DNA of 64,000 nt from Vicia villosa. Taxonomy: Eukaryota; Streptophyta; Magnoliopsida; Fabales; Fabaceae. Location: the NCBI RefSeq assembly GCF_029867415.1, contig NC_081182.1, positions 9,864,646 to 9,928,645 on the forward strand. Reading direction: 5' to 3'. The position numbers and the translations under genes are program-made. The notes under the pieces were generated by a model. The model ran no database searches. It was not told the origin of the DNA and worked only from the letters and a program-made list of their open reading frames with translations. Positions 48,603 to 58,597 of this stretch are shown here, one piece after another. Within the stretch, counting starts at the first letter, position 1. The number at the start of each line of letters is the position of its first letter.

Positions 48603-48932
48603 AATAATGAAGAAATATAATTTGAAATAATTTTTATTTTAAGATACAATATTTTATAAGATAATAATAATAATAATTTTAGTTTAAAAAAGTTATTTCA
48701 ATTAAAATGAATTTAAAAATATATTTGAAAAGGTGTGTTATTGGATAAAATACAAAAATGTGTGTCACTTATCATTAACTTTAATTTATATGATTCAAAA
48801 TATTATTATATTAATATATGTTATTAATGAAGTTTATATAATTAAAATGATATTTGCACAATTAAATATTAGAAAAATTATTTGTTATTGACGTCATTTC
48901 ACAAATATATGTTATCAATGTAAATAGGAGAA

Positions 48933-49011
<79 letters not shown>

Positions 49012-49503
49012 AAAAAAATGTATTACTTATTCAATTGTAACATACTACTATTATTTTTAGTCAAATTCTATTAGTATCAAATTCTATTGATTCAGATATT
49101 TTTGTAAATGATACCTAAACAAAAATAATATTTCTATTCGGGAAAAAATCTATTATTGAACTAAATATTTTTATATACGAAAAATGGTATTTATGATTTA
49201 AAAAAAATTATTCAAAAAAGTTATACGGGAAAAAAATTATTATTGATCTAAATATTTTAGGTAAACGATAGCTAAACATAAATAATATTTGTATACGGGA
49301 AAACTTTATTATTGATCTAAATATTTTATATACGGAAAATGATATTTATGATCCTAAAATTTTGATTCAAATTTTGATTTTAATTTAAAATAAATATATT
49401 ATATAAATAAATGTGCGTACCAAATCAGAACTCGTGCGTAGGCAAGAATTTGTTAATAGTTCTATAAGTAGTTTTAACTTTTTATTATGGTGGAGAAATA
49501 ATA
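48603..49503. other. AT-rich spacer between the LINE and the Mutator-like element
   Basis: Very A/T-rich, with the (AT)n run at 48936-49009. No gene seen. Its left edge continues the sequence interrupted by the LINE. Confidence 0.4.
48936..49009. repeat. (AT)n microsatellite
   Basis: An uninterrupted AT dinucleotide run of about 74 bp. Confidence 0.97.
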
Positions 49504-49511
49504 TAAAACAA

Positions 49512-49600
49512 GAAAATTTCTTCACCCACCTCCCAACCTTCTTGCCCACCCCTGGTGAATTTACCACACTACCCCTTGTTTCGGAAGTTCATTTCCGAAA
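49512..49600 (+). repeat. Left terminal inverted repeat of the MULE
   Basis: It pairs with the complement of 53825-53909 at about 65-70 percent by eye. Shared blocks are TTCTT-CCACCTCCC, CACCCC and ACTACCCCT, and TTCGGAA palindrome sequence closes each arm. Confidence 0.8.
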
Positions 49601-49788
49601 AGGTACTTTTTTTGTAAAAAAGGTGTTTTCGGAAATGCATCTCCGAAAACGTGTTTTTTTTAATATAAAATATTGATTTCGGAGATGCATCTCCGAAATA
49701 AAGTTACTTTTTCAGAAAATGTGGTGTTTCGGAAGTTCATCTCCGAACGCACCCCCCTTGGGGAATTCGGAAATGAACTTCCGAAAAT
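49579..49788. repeat. Five palindromes at the left end of the MULE
   Basis: Palindromes of consensus TTCGGA(A/G)(G/A)T(T/G)CAT(T/C)TCCGAA lie at about 49579-49600, 49626-49649, 49677-49698, 49727-49748 and 49765-49788, one every 38-51 bp. The second and third have GGAAATGCATCTCC and GGAGATGCATCTCC centres. Confidence 0.93.
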
Positions 49789-49878
49789 ATGTCTGGACAG
49801 AAGAAAATGAAAAACAACAACAATTCGCTTTATTTAATCGGGTGAAGATTACAACGATAATATTACATATAATTAAAG

Positions 49879-50250
49879 TTACATATTGTTGATCACAGGT
49901 AGGTGGGGATGAGTCAACATTTTGATAACATCGTCCGCCGATCTTTGAAGTTTCGCGTCCAACTCGATCGGGCCTTTCGAAGAAAATCGGTCGAACGTTG
50001 TCCACATAACCGCCCAATCTTCGTCGTTCTTGATCTCAAAAGGTGTGAACTTAATGTCTCCCTCGTCGTTAAGCGATGGCGAGCGGTACTCGAGCTTGAC
50101 AACCTTTTGATTCTCGGGATAGTGCAAAAGCGTGTTGAGCGACGGTATCAACTCCGCAAACGGCGTGTCGCGCGAGAAGCGAAATTGGAACGGCATCGGG
50201 TAGCCGGTTTCAAAGTAGACGAATGCTAGGTGGGGGTAGGTTTGTGTCAT
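49879..50250 (-). CDS. MULE accessory protein with PB1-like fold signature, 123 aa
   Basis: The ATG at 50250 is preferred over an in-frame start at 50325, because a TATA box lies at 50289-50296, so the transcript should begin just upstream of 50250. The protein begins MTQTYPHLAFVYFETGYPMP. Its middle has VKLEYRSPSLNDEGDIKFTP followed by FEIKNDEDWAVMW, and it ends GPIELDAKLQRSADDVIKML. The pattern of a basic/aromatic N-terminal half followed by a (N/E)DED-W/V-x-x-M box resembles the PB1-like module that in many plant MULE transposases is fused to the N-terminus. Here it is a separate gene downstream on the same strand. Function is unknown; a partner of the transposase is inference. No target motif or enzyme signature is visible. 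Confidence 0.7.
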   Translation of the reverse strand: MTQTYPHLAFVYFETGYPMPFQFRFSRDTPFAELIPSLNTLLHYPENQKVVKLEYRSPSLNDEGDIKFTPFEIKNDEDWAVMWTTFDRFSSKGPIELDAKLQRSADDVIKMLTHPHLPVINNM

Positions 50251-50288
50251 TTGTGTTTTGTGGTGTGGAGAGGATGAAGAAGAGTGTG

Positions 50289-50296
50289 TATTTATA
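50289..50296 (-). promoter_or_regulatory. TATA box of the MULE accessory gene
   Basis: The minus strand reads AGTCTATAAATACACAC about 39 bp upstream of the ATG at 50250. Two palindromes lie 50-120 bp further upstream. Confidence 0.75.
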
Positions 50297-50348
50297 GACT
50301 TATTGGAGCATTGATGGCCTAACAAACCTTATCCTGCCTCAGGGGACA

Positions 50349-50411
50349 TTTCGGAAATGAACTTCCGAAAATAGGAGGCAGACTAGCATATTTCGGAAGT
50401 TCATTTCCGAA
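50349..50411. repeat. Two palindromes between the two MULE genes
   Basis: TTCGGAAATGAACTTCCGAA near 50350-50369 and TTCGGAAGTTCATTTCCGAA near 50392-50411. They lie just upstream of the TATA box of the small gene and downstream of the transposase-OTU stop. Confidence 0.93.
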
Positions 50412-50603
50412 TTATGCAGAAACAGACATAAATTTTGCATTTTGTTGATTGCTTAGTGTGTTGTCTAAATTGAACATATGGAATTGACATTAACCATAAA
50501 TTAGACAAGCAAGTCATAAAACATAATTATATTATACATGTATTGAATCGGTCCGATTTTACATGATAAACAACAATACATACAAAAAACGATCCGGAAC
50601 AAA

Positions 50604-51703
50604 CTAAAATTCACCGAACCAATCGGTGGATCCTAAGTCCAAAATAGGCTCATTCTTCGACCGCTCTCTATTTTGCTCGCGCTCTTGGCTCATCATTTCT
50701 TCAAACTCCGCCATTCTTGAAACAAAAGGATCCGGCCAAGTCTCCGCCTTATTTGAACGATGTGCGGTCCATTGACAACAAGTAGCCGGTATAGGACACC
50801 CCGGTTTCAAAAACACTTGGACGAAGTGCCGCGATCGTAGATACCCGATGCATATGATTCGGCCCGACGAGTCCAATGGCGGTCGACTATGAAGTGGAAA
50901 GAAAGTCTCACTTAGTCCAAACCTCGTCAAATCGACGCATACAATATCATATGCACTTGCTATGAGATGACCCATATCGGGGAATGACATCCACTTCGAG
51001 ACCGGAGCGATACCGGTAAGTGGTGGAACAAGTGAATCATGAATTTTTGCAAACTTTTCTTGATTTTCATATAGTCGGCCGTAGATGTCCCGATACGAAG
51101 TCAACTCCGCAAGAAGTTCCCGTCGGACTAAAGTGTGATTATTTTCCCCTTTACCGAGCAAACCCGCAACGACCCGATATCCACAATTGCCGTCTCCTCC
51201 AACATCAACGATGTTATCGATATATTTGTGCATAAAAAGTGGCATCTCATCAATGTAGACAATGGGTGATTTTTTTATCGGCGGTGTGCGAGGTGGCTTC
51301 GAAATACGGGCACCTTTGTTACCACTACTCTTGGACTTAGGTGTCTCATGAATTTCCGGTAACGATGCATCAACATGTTCAAAGTAGGAAGGAGATCGTT
51401 TTGTTGATGTGTCATCTTGTGTAATTTTGGACTTTTTCGGTGCACCTTTAGTCTTAACCGGTTGAGATGGCGGTTTCAAATCGGTGGTCTTCGGAAATGC
51501 GATCTTTCGCAATTGTTCTTTTATGTGCATTTTTGTTGTGTCGTCCGCTTTAGCAAACTTCTCCATTATCACTTCCAACTCGTCGGAGATGGTGATTTTG
51601 GAGTCATTTTCTTTCGGCGGGTCAAAATCATCAAAACGAAGTTTCTTCCAATGGTCGGCTACCTCATCCATGCGTATGGGTGAATTCAAATTCTTTTTTT
51701 TTT
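50604..51703 (-). CDS. OTU-type cysteine protease portion of the MULE protein
   Basis: The frame downstream of the A10 run encodes about 365 residues. After KKKNLNSPIRMDEVADHWKK there is a charged linker with a basic/proline-rich stretch (ISKPPRTPPIKKSP). Then comes the OTU core: DVGGDGNCGYRVVAGLLG holds the catalytic Asp and Cys (D-x-D-G-N-C), and SRHFVQVFLK holds the probable catalytic His. OTU proteins remove ubiquitin or ubiquitin-like tags. The role inside a transposon is inferred. The reading frame is offset from the transposase frame by one base in the homopolymer at 51694-51703, so it was once the C-terminal half of a single protein. No internal start with good context is obvious. Confidence 0.85.
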
Positions 51704-53373
51704 GCAAGTATACAAGCACATGGTAGGCCGTATGTCTTTCTAATCGTGCACCCACATAATGAACTATCCGGCCCCGTCGTCTCCGACCGCTTAGCTTCAT
51801 GAAACAAAAAATTCAAACCCGTTCGAGATATGTTGTAAATCAATTGGGAGAATAGAATTTGCCCTTTAAACCGGTGTTCCATAACCGTCTTGCTCCGACC
51901 GAACGATGTTTGAATTTCATTGTGTTGATTTTCAAGCATTTGGTTCACGGTGTCCCATCCCCGACACAAATCTCCCTTGCTATGACCCAACCACCTCTTG
52001 AAGACCGCATGTGCGGATTCAACTCGGTTAGTCGTGGTGCAACCAAGATGTCTAACTCGATTTGTCCAAGCGCACACGAATATTTCTCTAACTTTGTCAA
52101 GAATGGTGGATTTGACATAATGACAAAAAGTCTTAAGGGAACCACACAATGACCTAAAGTGTACCAATTTCTCGGTATACACATCTTCGGAGTAGGCATC
52201 CAAAATTTCCCTCCATGCCGCCATTATCCTATCAACCACAACACCGGCTTTAACAACTTTACCGTTTTCATCCGGCCTATCTTTTGTCCTAACCGCGGGT
52301 TTCAACTTGCTTCTCACGTTGCAAGTTATGTGATACCGGCAAAGTAAAGCGGTAGATGTCGGGAAGACGGTATCGACCGCATTCATCAAAGCATTGTCCC
52401 GGTCGGTGACAATGACGTTTGGCATAACCGATTGATCAACTAACAAAGACTTGCAAATTCCCAAGGCCCACGTAAAGTTGTCTTCTTTTTCACACTCCAA
52501 AAAAGCAAACCCCACCGAATAAGTCTTGTCCGTCGAGGTAACACCGACTATCTCTAGAAGCGGAAGCCTATACTTGTTGGTCTTGTACGTCGAATCCATC
52601 ACAAAAACGGTTGGAAATGTGTTGAATAATTTGATACTTTCGGGATGAGTCCAAAAAATATCACGCACCGTAACTTTGTCCTCGGAGGTTCGGAAGCTTG
52701 AAACATAATTGTTATCGCCTAGTAGTTTCAAAAGTTGTTGCATTTCCGACCGAGGGCCCATATTCAAAACCTTGAGATTGTGCCGTTCATTGTAAATTTG
52801 CTTGATATTTGAAACGCTATCCGGTTTCTTACGCTTCAAATCGGCAAGTATGTTGCGAGGCGCCACTTTGACTATCGTTAGGTCCGATATCACATTCCTC
52901 TCTTCGCGGGACAAACGACACGCCATTGGATGCCCGTGTAACTTGACATCCAAGGCATGATTATGCATTCCACAAATTACGATTAACCGCCACAAATCAT
53001 CAACCCTCCGAGTGGCACGCAACTTAAATGGACACCCGCACTTTCTCGACCCCGTGTCCTCGTGTTTTAGCACCCGGTTTGATTGTACATAACTACCACC
53101 CCGTTCGCAATTCAAAACAACGAAAGCTTTCCGCCTACTATTTCCTTTGTCCGACCTTAAAATAACAATTGCAAATCCATTTTTGTTAGCTTCCTTCCGA
53201 ACCCAATCAAGCAATTGTTCGCGATCGCCGAAGCTCCGATCAATTGTAAAATGTTGCCGAACATCGACCGCATTGATCATAGGAGTAACGTCAATAACCG
53301 GATCGTTATTATCGTTGACAATTTCTGGAACTAATAGTCCATCGTCTTGCACAATGTTGTCCGGATGCACCAT
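51664..53373 (-). CDS. MULE transposase (FAR1/MuDR-type) portion
   Basis: The coding start is taken as the ATG at 53373 (MVHPDNIVQDD). In order, with approximate residue numbers from that ATG: a FAR1-type zinc-chelating DNA-binding region at 50-140 (C at 89, RKCGCPF near 113, GMHNHAL near 138), and the MULE catalytic domain from 250. The catalytic part shows VMDSTYKTNKYRLPL (Asp 260), VIVTDRDNALMNAV (Asp 324) and LCRYHITCN, with TTNRVESAHAVFKRWLG supplying the likely Glu. Last is a SWIM-like C-x-C...C-x-C (CGCTIRKTYGLPCAC). The frame ends at 51664 after running through the A10 tract. With an A9 tract it would read into the OTU domain. All expected catalytic residues are present. Confidence 0.92.
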   Translation of the reverse strand: MVHPDNIVQDDGLLVPEIVNDNNDPVIDVTPMINAVDVRQHFTIDRSFGDREQLLDWVRKEANKNGFAIVILRSDKGNSRRKAFVVLNCERGGSYVQSNRVLKHEDTGSRKCGCPFKLRATRRVDDLWRLIVICGMHNHALDVKLHGHPMACRLSREERNVISDLTIVKVAPRNILADLKRKKPDSVSNIKQIYNERHNLKVLNMGPRSEMQQLLKLLGDNNYVSSFRTSEDKVTVRDIFWTHPESIKLFNTFPTVFVMDSTYKTNKYRLPLLEIVGVTSTDKTYSVGFAFLECEKEDNFTWALGICKSLLVDQSVMPNVIVTDRDNALMNAVDTVFPTSTALLCRYHITCNVRSKLKPAVRTKDRPDENGKVVKAGVVVDRIMAAWREILDAYSEDVYTEKLVHFRSLCGSLKTFCHYVKSTILDKVREIFVCAWTNRVRHLGCTTTNRVESAHAVFKRWLGHSKGDLCRGWDTVNQMLENQHNEIQTSFGRSKTVMEHRFKGQILFSQLIYNISRTGLNFLFHEAKRSETTGPDSSLCGCTIRKTYGLPCACILAKKKEFEFTHTHG

Positions 53374-53375
53374 AC

Positions 53376-53569
53376 CTAACAAATGAATAAATTATCAAAG
53401 GTTGGCCAAAACTGTTTTTTTTTTACTGCCAGGCCTATTTTCGGAAGTTCATTTCCGAAATATGTTAGGTAACATATTTCGGAAATGAACTTCCGAATTA
53501 TATCAGTGTTCAGCAGAATTTTGTTGAATCAATGTAGTGAAATAGGGAATGAAATAAGTGATGTTTACC
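53376..53569 (-). other. Intron and noncoding first exon of the MULE transposase gene
   Basis: TTTCAGGTAAACATC gives a donor after 53569 and TTTGTTAGGTATGGTG gives an acceptor before 53375. Splicing would place a noncoding leader exon at about 53569-53720 directly before the ATG. The leader shows no ATG by eye. Two palindromes lie inside this intron. Confidence 0.55.
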
Positions 53570-53846
53570 TGAAATTGTAGCTTTCTATGCTCCCTTTAAC
53601 GTGATCAACGGTTTGAAACTTGATTTTAGGACGAAAAATGGATGGAGATTGATTGGGTTTTGGAGAGGGTTTGGAAAAGTGTTGGAGAAAAATGATGAAA
53701 TAGTGAAGGAGGGAAATTTGTATATGCAGAAATATTTTTGGAAATGAACTTCCGAAAATATTAACGGTTTTGACATTTTCGGAGGTTCATTTCCGAAGAC
53801 AAAAAAAATTCAAAAAAAAAAGCGCTTCGGAAGTTCATTTCCAAAG
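53439..53846. repeat. Five palindromes at the right end of the MULE
   Basis: Located at about 53439-53460, 53478-53497, 53735-53758, 53776-53798 and 53825-53846. Spacing is 39-49 bp within each group. The 257-bp gap between the groups holds the first noncoding exon and part of the intron. Confidence 0.93.
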
Positions 53847-53909
53847 CAGGGGTAGTTTTGGTTTTTCGCTGGGGGTGACCCCCATAGGGAGGTGGCTAAA
53901 GAAAAAATC
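53825..53909 (-). repeat. Right terminal inverted repeat of the MULE
   Basis: The inverted partner of 49512-49600. The outermost palindrome ends 63 bp from this terminus and starts 67 bp from the other, so the arms are symmetrical. Confidence 0.8.
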
Positions 53910-53917
53910 TAAAACAA

Positions 53918-54097
53918 TCCCCTTAAATTTTTAACCCCCTCCCGAGTCTTATTTTTTAGCGGACTAGGATGGATCTATCCTTCAAAGGGACTTCAATAAG
54001 AAAAAACTCAGAACTCTTTTTCTAAGAAAGTTGTATAATCATTTCGTCTCTTTATTTATATTTCAACATTTATCCAACAGATCGTTATTAATAAAAT
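53918..54097. other. Right flank of the MULE
   Basis: Host AT-rich sequence. No gene seen. Confidence 0.4.
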
Positions 54098-54985
54098 ATA
54101 GGGGTGTTCAAAATCAAACCGGCCCAATAGAAAATCGTAAAACCAAACCAAACCAAATCAAAACCGTAAAAACTCGCATTTGGTTCAGATGTGTTTGAAC
54201 CATTTTTTAACAAACTGCGCAGTTCGTATTTTACAAACCAAACCGAATCAAACCGCATTATGTTACAATCCTTAAACTTCAATTAACATATATCAAACCC
54301 AAACTCAAACCTATTATGCATTAGCCTTATGATTACAAATGATTTTCTCTTCCTCGCACTTAAGTTTTCAACTTAAGTCTTCTCAAATCTCTCATAACGG
54401 TATTGCATATTCTTCTCGTCTTCTTTTCCAAATACATATCACATATTCTTTTCTAGTCTTTATCTCTTAAGTTCTTTCTTTTTCATCTTATTATTTTTAC
54501 TTTTACTGTTCTCTCTTCCAATTACGTTTTTAATGTTCTTCTTATCTAATCGCATCTCTTTTGCTCTTTCTTTTTCATCTTCTCTAATATTTCATCTCCT
54601 CTTTTTTTTCTATTTCATTATAATATTTTTTATATTATTTTATGCTACTATTTTATGTTTTTTATTTCACTTTTATCTAATATTATTTTTTTATATTAAA
54701 TGAAAAGTTGTTATCTAAATATGATGAATTTTGTTGTTATTTGATAACAAATAATAAATGACTAAATACAAAGTTATGTTGTCATCAATATGTGTATGTA
54801 TGGCTTAATAATATTTTGTAAAAAAAATCGAATCAACCGAATCAATCCAAACCGCATATGTTTGGTTTGATTTGGTTTTATTTCTATAAGCCAATCGAAC
54901 CAAACCGAACCACACACTTTTTTTTCTTGCGGTTCAGATAATTTCTTACGTCAAAACCGCTCAAACCGCATCGCGAACACAAATG
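54098..54985. mobile_element. Probable non-autonomous hAT-like element
   Basis: Both ends carry GTGTTC-type termini (left GGGGTGTTCAAAATCAAACC, right complement GTGTTCGCGATGCGGTTTGA) and dense (A)ACCGAACCAAACC / GGTTTGGTTTGATTT subterminal repeats in opposite orientation. This is a well-known look of plant hAT-type repeats. No clear target duplication was found, so the borders are approximate. Confidence 0.5.
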
Positions 54986-55073
54986 TCATCGGATTATTTT
55001 TGCTAACCAAAAAAAACTAACATGGATCTTCAATTTTTTATTTCGCTGATCCAAAATATCTTAAGCCCAAACA

Positions 55074-55133
55074 AACAAAGTGTAGTCGTGGCAGGCTGAG
55101 GGAAAGCCTAGGGTTTCAATGTCCATTATAAAA
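55074..55133 (+). promoter_or_regulatory. Site II / telobox / TATA promoter of ncRNA candidate, copy 2
   Basis: AGCCCA, CCTAGGGTTT (55107-55116) and TTATAAAA (55126-55133) repeat the arrangement of copy 1, including the shared TGTAGTCGTGGCA and GTCCATTATAAAA blocks. Confidence 0.7.
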
Positions 55134-55358
55134 GCTCAATAAATGAAACCCTCCCTCACTCACTTGTCACTTTGTGCCACTCACTCTTTATCTCTCTTTT
55201 CACTTCATCATAATGATGGAGAAAATAGTATTCAATTGAGTTCAATTAAGGATCAAGGTTTTGTTGTTTACTTTCAGTATTATTTCCTAGTTTCTATAGT
55301 ACAAGTGGATGATTTTTAATTGATGTTAAAGAATTAGCAAGTGATGAGAATAATTTTG

Positions 55359-55423
55359 GGATGATGAGAAGCTCGTCAATTTGCGAGCGATGTTTATCCT
55401 CATACTTCCATGACTCTGATGCT
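55359..55423 (+). ncRNA. Candidate structured ncRNA (C/D snoRNA-like), copy 2
   Basis: This core differs from copy 1 at a single base (ATGTTTATCC instead of ATGTTCATCC). The C-box-like ATGATGA lies at 55361-55367 and the D-box-like CTGA at 55416-55419. It lies about 230 bp downstream of the TATA box, against 215 bp in copy 1. The locus is a diverged direct duplicate; flanks are only moderately similar, but the core is nearly fixed. Confidence 0.55.
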
Positions 55424-55977
55424 TTTCTCTCATCAAATCTGAATTTTAGCTTTTTTTTAGTATTCAATATTATTTTAATGACTGTAGTGCTCAAATTTTT
55501 AATTGTTTGCAATTTTCAATTGTTGGAATCATGATGAAACCATATTCAATTCTTCTTTTGGGACGGGTGTTCAGTTTTATTCGGTTATCAAGATTTATTC
55601 CTCTGAACTGATTTCTGTTTTCTCATCGTGTTTTTTTTTATATATAGAAAAAAAAAGAAGCTTAATTCACAGATCTTATAATTAAATATAACACAATCAA
55701 AATGAAATGATCTCGAGTGAGGAGACTACTGCATATACATATTGAGATGAAAAAAAAAAAAATCTTAAACCGAACAAAAATTAAAATTTCTTTTAAATAT
55801 AATTCAATGGAAGATTAATGCAAGATCCACTTAATTCCGTAAGATGTTACGGAATTTGGTGATAGTTCTCATAATTTTCTTCCTCAAAATATATTAAATA
55901 TTATTCCGTTTGATATTATTATAATAAAAAAAATTATAAAAGAATTAATATATTTAGAATAGAGTTTAATTGCAATT

Positions 55978-56580
55978 AGAGGGGTGAGAATAAGTTGGGT
56001 CAATCTTTACCAAGCATGAGTTTGTGAAAAAATTTGAAGTTTAAAGTGACCTCTAGCCTATTGTAGACTTATTTTTGAGCCAAGGCCTGATTAGCCTATT
56101 AGTCTATTTAAAGGCCTATTTCATTTAAACATTGGTAAATAAAATTCAATTAATGTTTAATATGCTAAAAAACTAAAAGATCAATGATTCAATTTTATAT
56201 AGTAGCAAAAAATTTGTGATACTATCTATTTGAGAAAACTTATGAAAATAATTGGTGACATTGTTTATGAGGTTTTTTCAACTTATTTTCATAAGTTGTT
56301 TAAAATAACTAAGGTTTATGTTAGTATTCTAATTAAAGTACAAAATATAATATAGGGCAAAAAGTAATTAAGTTATTCATATTTTCTTAAATAGGGCGGC
56401 CTAATAGGCTTCAAAGACTTTTTTATGACTTGTGGACTAATCTTTTTAGCTAAATAGACTTATAAAAAAATCTAGGTCTTTTTTATTTAAAAAATCTGAT
56501 CTAGCCTGAGCCTGTATAGATTGGGCCGTAGATCCCTGTTAGTTGGACCTGTGTTAGTTGGTGTGACTTATTCCCACCTT
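55978..56580. mobile_element. Probable non-autonomous hAT-like element
   Basis: The left end AGGGGTGAGAATAAGTTGGG and the complement of the right end AAGGTGGGAATAAGTCACAC are imperfect inverted repeats. The interior has no coding capacity (AT-rich with GGCCTATT repeats). Target duplication not established. Confidence 0.5.
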
Positions 56581-56629
56581 AATGAAGAAAATTTTAACCA
56601 TATAAATTTATTAACCATCAGTGGACTAG

Positions 56630-57108
56630 AGTTTAATTGCAATGGATTATCAATGTAAAAAATTTTACACTATCCTTTCATCATGACAAAATTTTACTAG
56701 CATCAATTCATCACAGCTATTCAACTGGAGTACTTAAAAAAATTACAATAAAAATTAAACATTCCTAACTTATCTATGGTCTTTATTAAATTAATTTTTA
56801 TTTAAAAATTAGTTTATATTTTGAATTGTTTAAAATAAACAGTTTTTATTTCCAAAATAATATCAAATTTTAAAAAACATATTTAAAAATAATAAAATTT
56901 TAATTATTTTTAGGAAGAATTTTAAAATGAGATTAATTGGTATGTACTTACAGTGTAAAATTTTGTACACCATCAATACATCATCACCATTCAAATGTGT
57001 TACTTTAATAGAAATTGAAATAAAAGTCAAATAATTTTAATAGATCAACAGTTGAGATTCACTGACAATATAAAAATCCTTTACACCGTTAGTGTATTTC
57101 AATTAAAT
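56630..57108. mobile_element. MITE-like element with TTTAATTG(C/A)AAT ends
   Basis: The left arm GAGTTTAATTGCAATGGATT and the complement of the right arm (AGAATTTAATTGAAATACAC) are inverted, each followed by TGTAAA(A/G)-ATTTT and T(A)TTGTCA / GATTATCA motifs. The body is AT-rich and noncoding. Confidence 0.5.
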
Positions 57109-57109
57109 T

Positions 57110-57111
<2 letters not shown>

Positions 57112-57191
<80 letters not shown>
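57112..57191. repeat. (AT)n microsatellite
   Basis: An AT dinucleotide run of about 80 bp with one interruption near 57179. Confidence 0.95.
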
Positions 57192-58597
57192 GGAATTGAT
57201 TATTCTTTGGTACATTTTTTTGTAGTTTCTAAAAAATATATATTATTTTCAAGAATCTGTTTTTATTTTAAGAAAATATCTTTTTGAATTTTCACAAAGT
57301 CAAAAATATATATTTTTGAGATTTTTTTTTCAAAAAAACTATTTGTTATTTAAAAAAATTGATATTTGTTAAAGCAATTACCTAACGAATTAAAATTGAT
57401 TTTAATTTAAGTTTACGTATAAATAATTTAAGTTTTATATAATTCAGTATGATTCAATTTAGAGAATGGATCCTCTCCAATTTTTTTCTTCTGTTAATCA
57501 TTTTGCACACTCTTATTTCGAACTACATGAAATGACAAACACAAAAATGTGATGGTGGCTTTCTATTTGGTGCTTAGATGACAGTCCTTTATGCAATTGA
57601 GGTTTTTTTAGTGACAAAAGAATATAATACAATAAAAGAGGTGGTAACAAACTAACATAGAAATCAATCCTGTGAAATTGGTACATCGAGAAAAACCAAT
57701 AACAAAACCAAAACAAAGTCTAAAAATAACCCTCTACTATGAACCTCCACCTATTAATGCGTAGGTTAGAATTTAGACCACCAGATTCACAATCAACAGA
57801 CCAAAAACATCAAGGTTACACTATAATCATTAAACACTTTGATGTAGGTCAGACCTCTTGAACCGCTATTGGTTAAAATACTTATTAGGATTCTATAGTC
57901 AGTCAGAGAAGGAGTAGGAATTCACAAATAATCGACTACAAAACAAACTCCAAGCCAAAAATAGTCTTCTCTTTCATGTTTGTAGTCTTACTAGAGAAGT
58001 GTTTCTCATTACGCGTTAATTAAATAGGCCAAACGACCACATGCCAAATCATAACAACAACTCTTCTAAACTTAGACTTAACCTCTAAAGATAAAAATAA
58101 TATTCTAAAATTATCCTGAAATTTCTAGGAAGAGTCAATTGAACCCCTAACCACCCAAAGATTCCATATCATACATTAGAGGACAGAGAACAAGTAACAA
58201 ACAAGCGGGAGCTGAATTCTATCCAATCCCTACAAAGGGTGCAAGACGTAGCCGCCAGATTCACGATAACCCTCCTCTTGAATAAATTTTCTCTAGAGGG
58301 AAACTTATCCAAAAGAAGTTGTCAAGAGAAAACTGCCACTTTAGTGGGAGTTCAACTATCCCAAATAAGGGAAAGAGATTGGAATTCCCTAACTAGCGAA
58401 GGGTCTGAGGCCTGACGAAAATCATGAAGGAATTGGTAAGTCGGTGCCACAGAAAAAAATTTATCTCGGTAGTGAATTCAAATTCATCTATCACTCTCCT
58501 CACTAAGTTGAACCTCTCAAATGGCCAAGAAAAACTCTGATACCAGAGATTCTTCCTGGATAAAGAAAGATCTTCTCCACCTAAGATCCCACAAGAG

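Larger units (their letters stand above)
49512..53909 (-). mobile_element. Complete Mutator-like element (MULE) with OTU-type protease, 4.4 kb
   Basis: The termini are inverted: left GAAAATTTCTTCACCCACCT, right (complement) GATTTTTTCTTTAGCCACCT. Similarity continues through CACCCC and ACTACCCCTTG/CTACCCCTGC to the first palindrome, roughly 85-90 bp. TAAAACAA flanks at 49504-49511 and 53910-53917, an 8-bp target duplication in the MULE range. Both genes inside run on the minus strand: the transposase-OTU gene, and a small PB1-like gene downstream. Twelve ~20-bp palindromes lie in the noncoding parts. Apart from one frameshift the element looks intact and therefore young. Confidence 0.9.

Noticed and set aside
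50251..50325. Upstream in-frame start for the MULE accessory protein
   Set aside because: It lies above the TATA box at 50289-50296, so it should not be in the transcript.
51020..52347. Plus-strand open frames inside the MULE genes
   Set aside because: Antisense shadows of the transposase-OTU coding sequence.
53585..53776. 63-aa open frame upstream of the MULE transposase
   Set aside because: It overlaps palindromes and the noncoding leader exon, begins at a non-ATG codon and has no domain.
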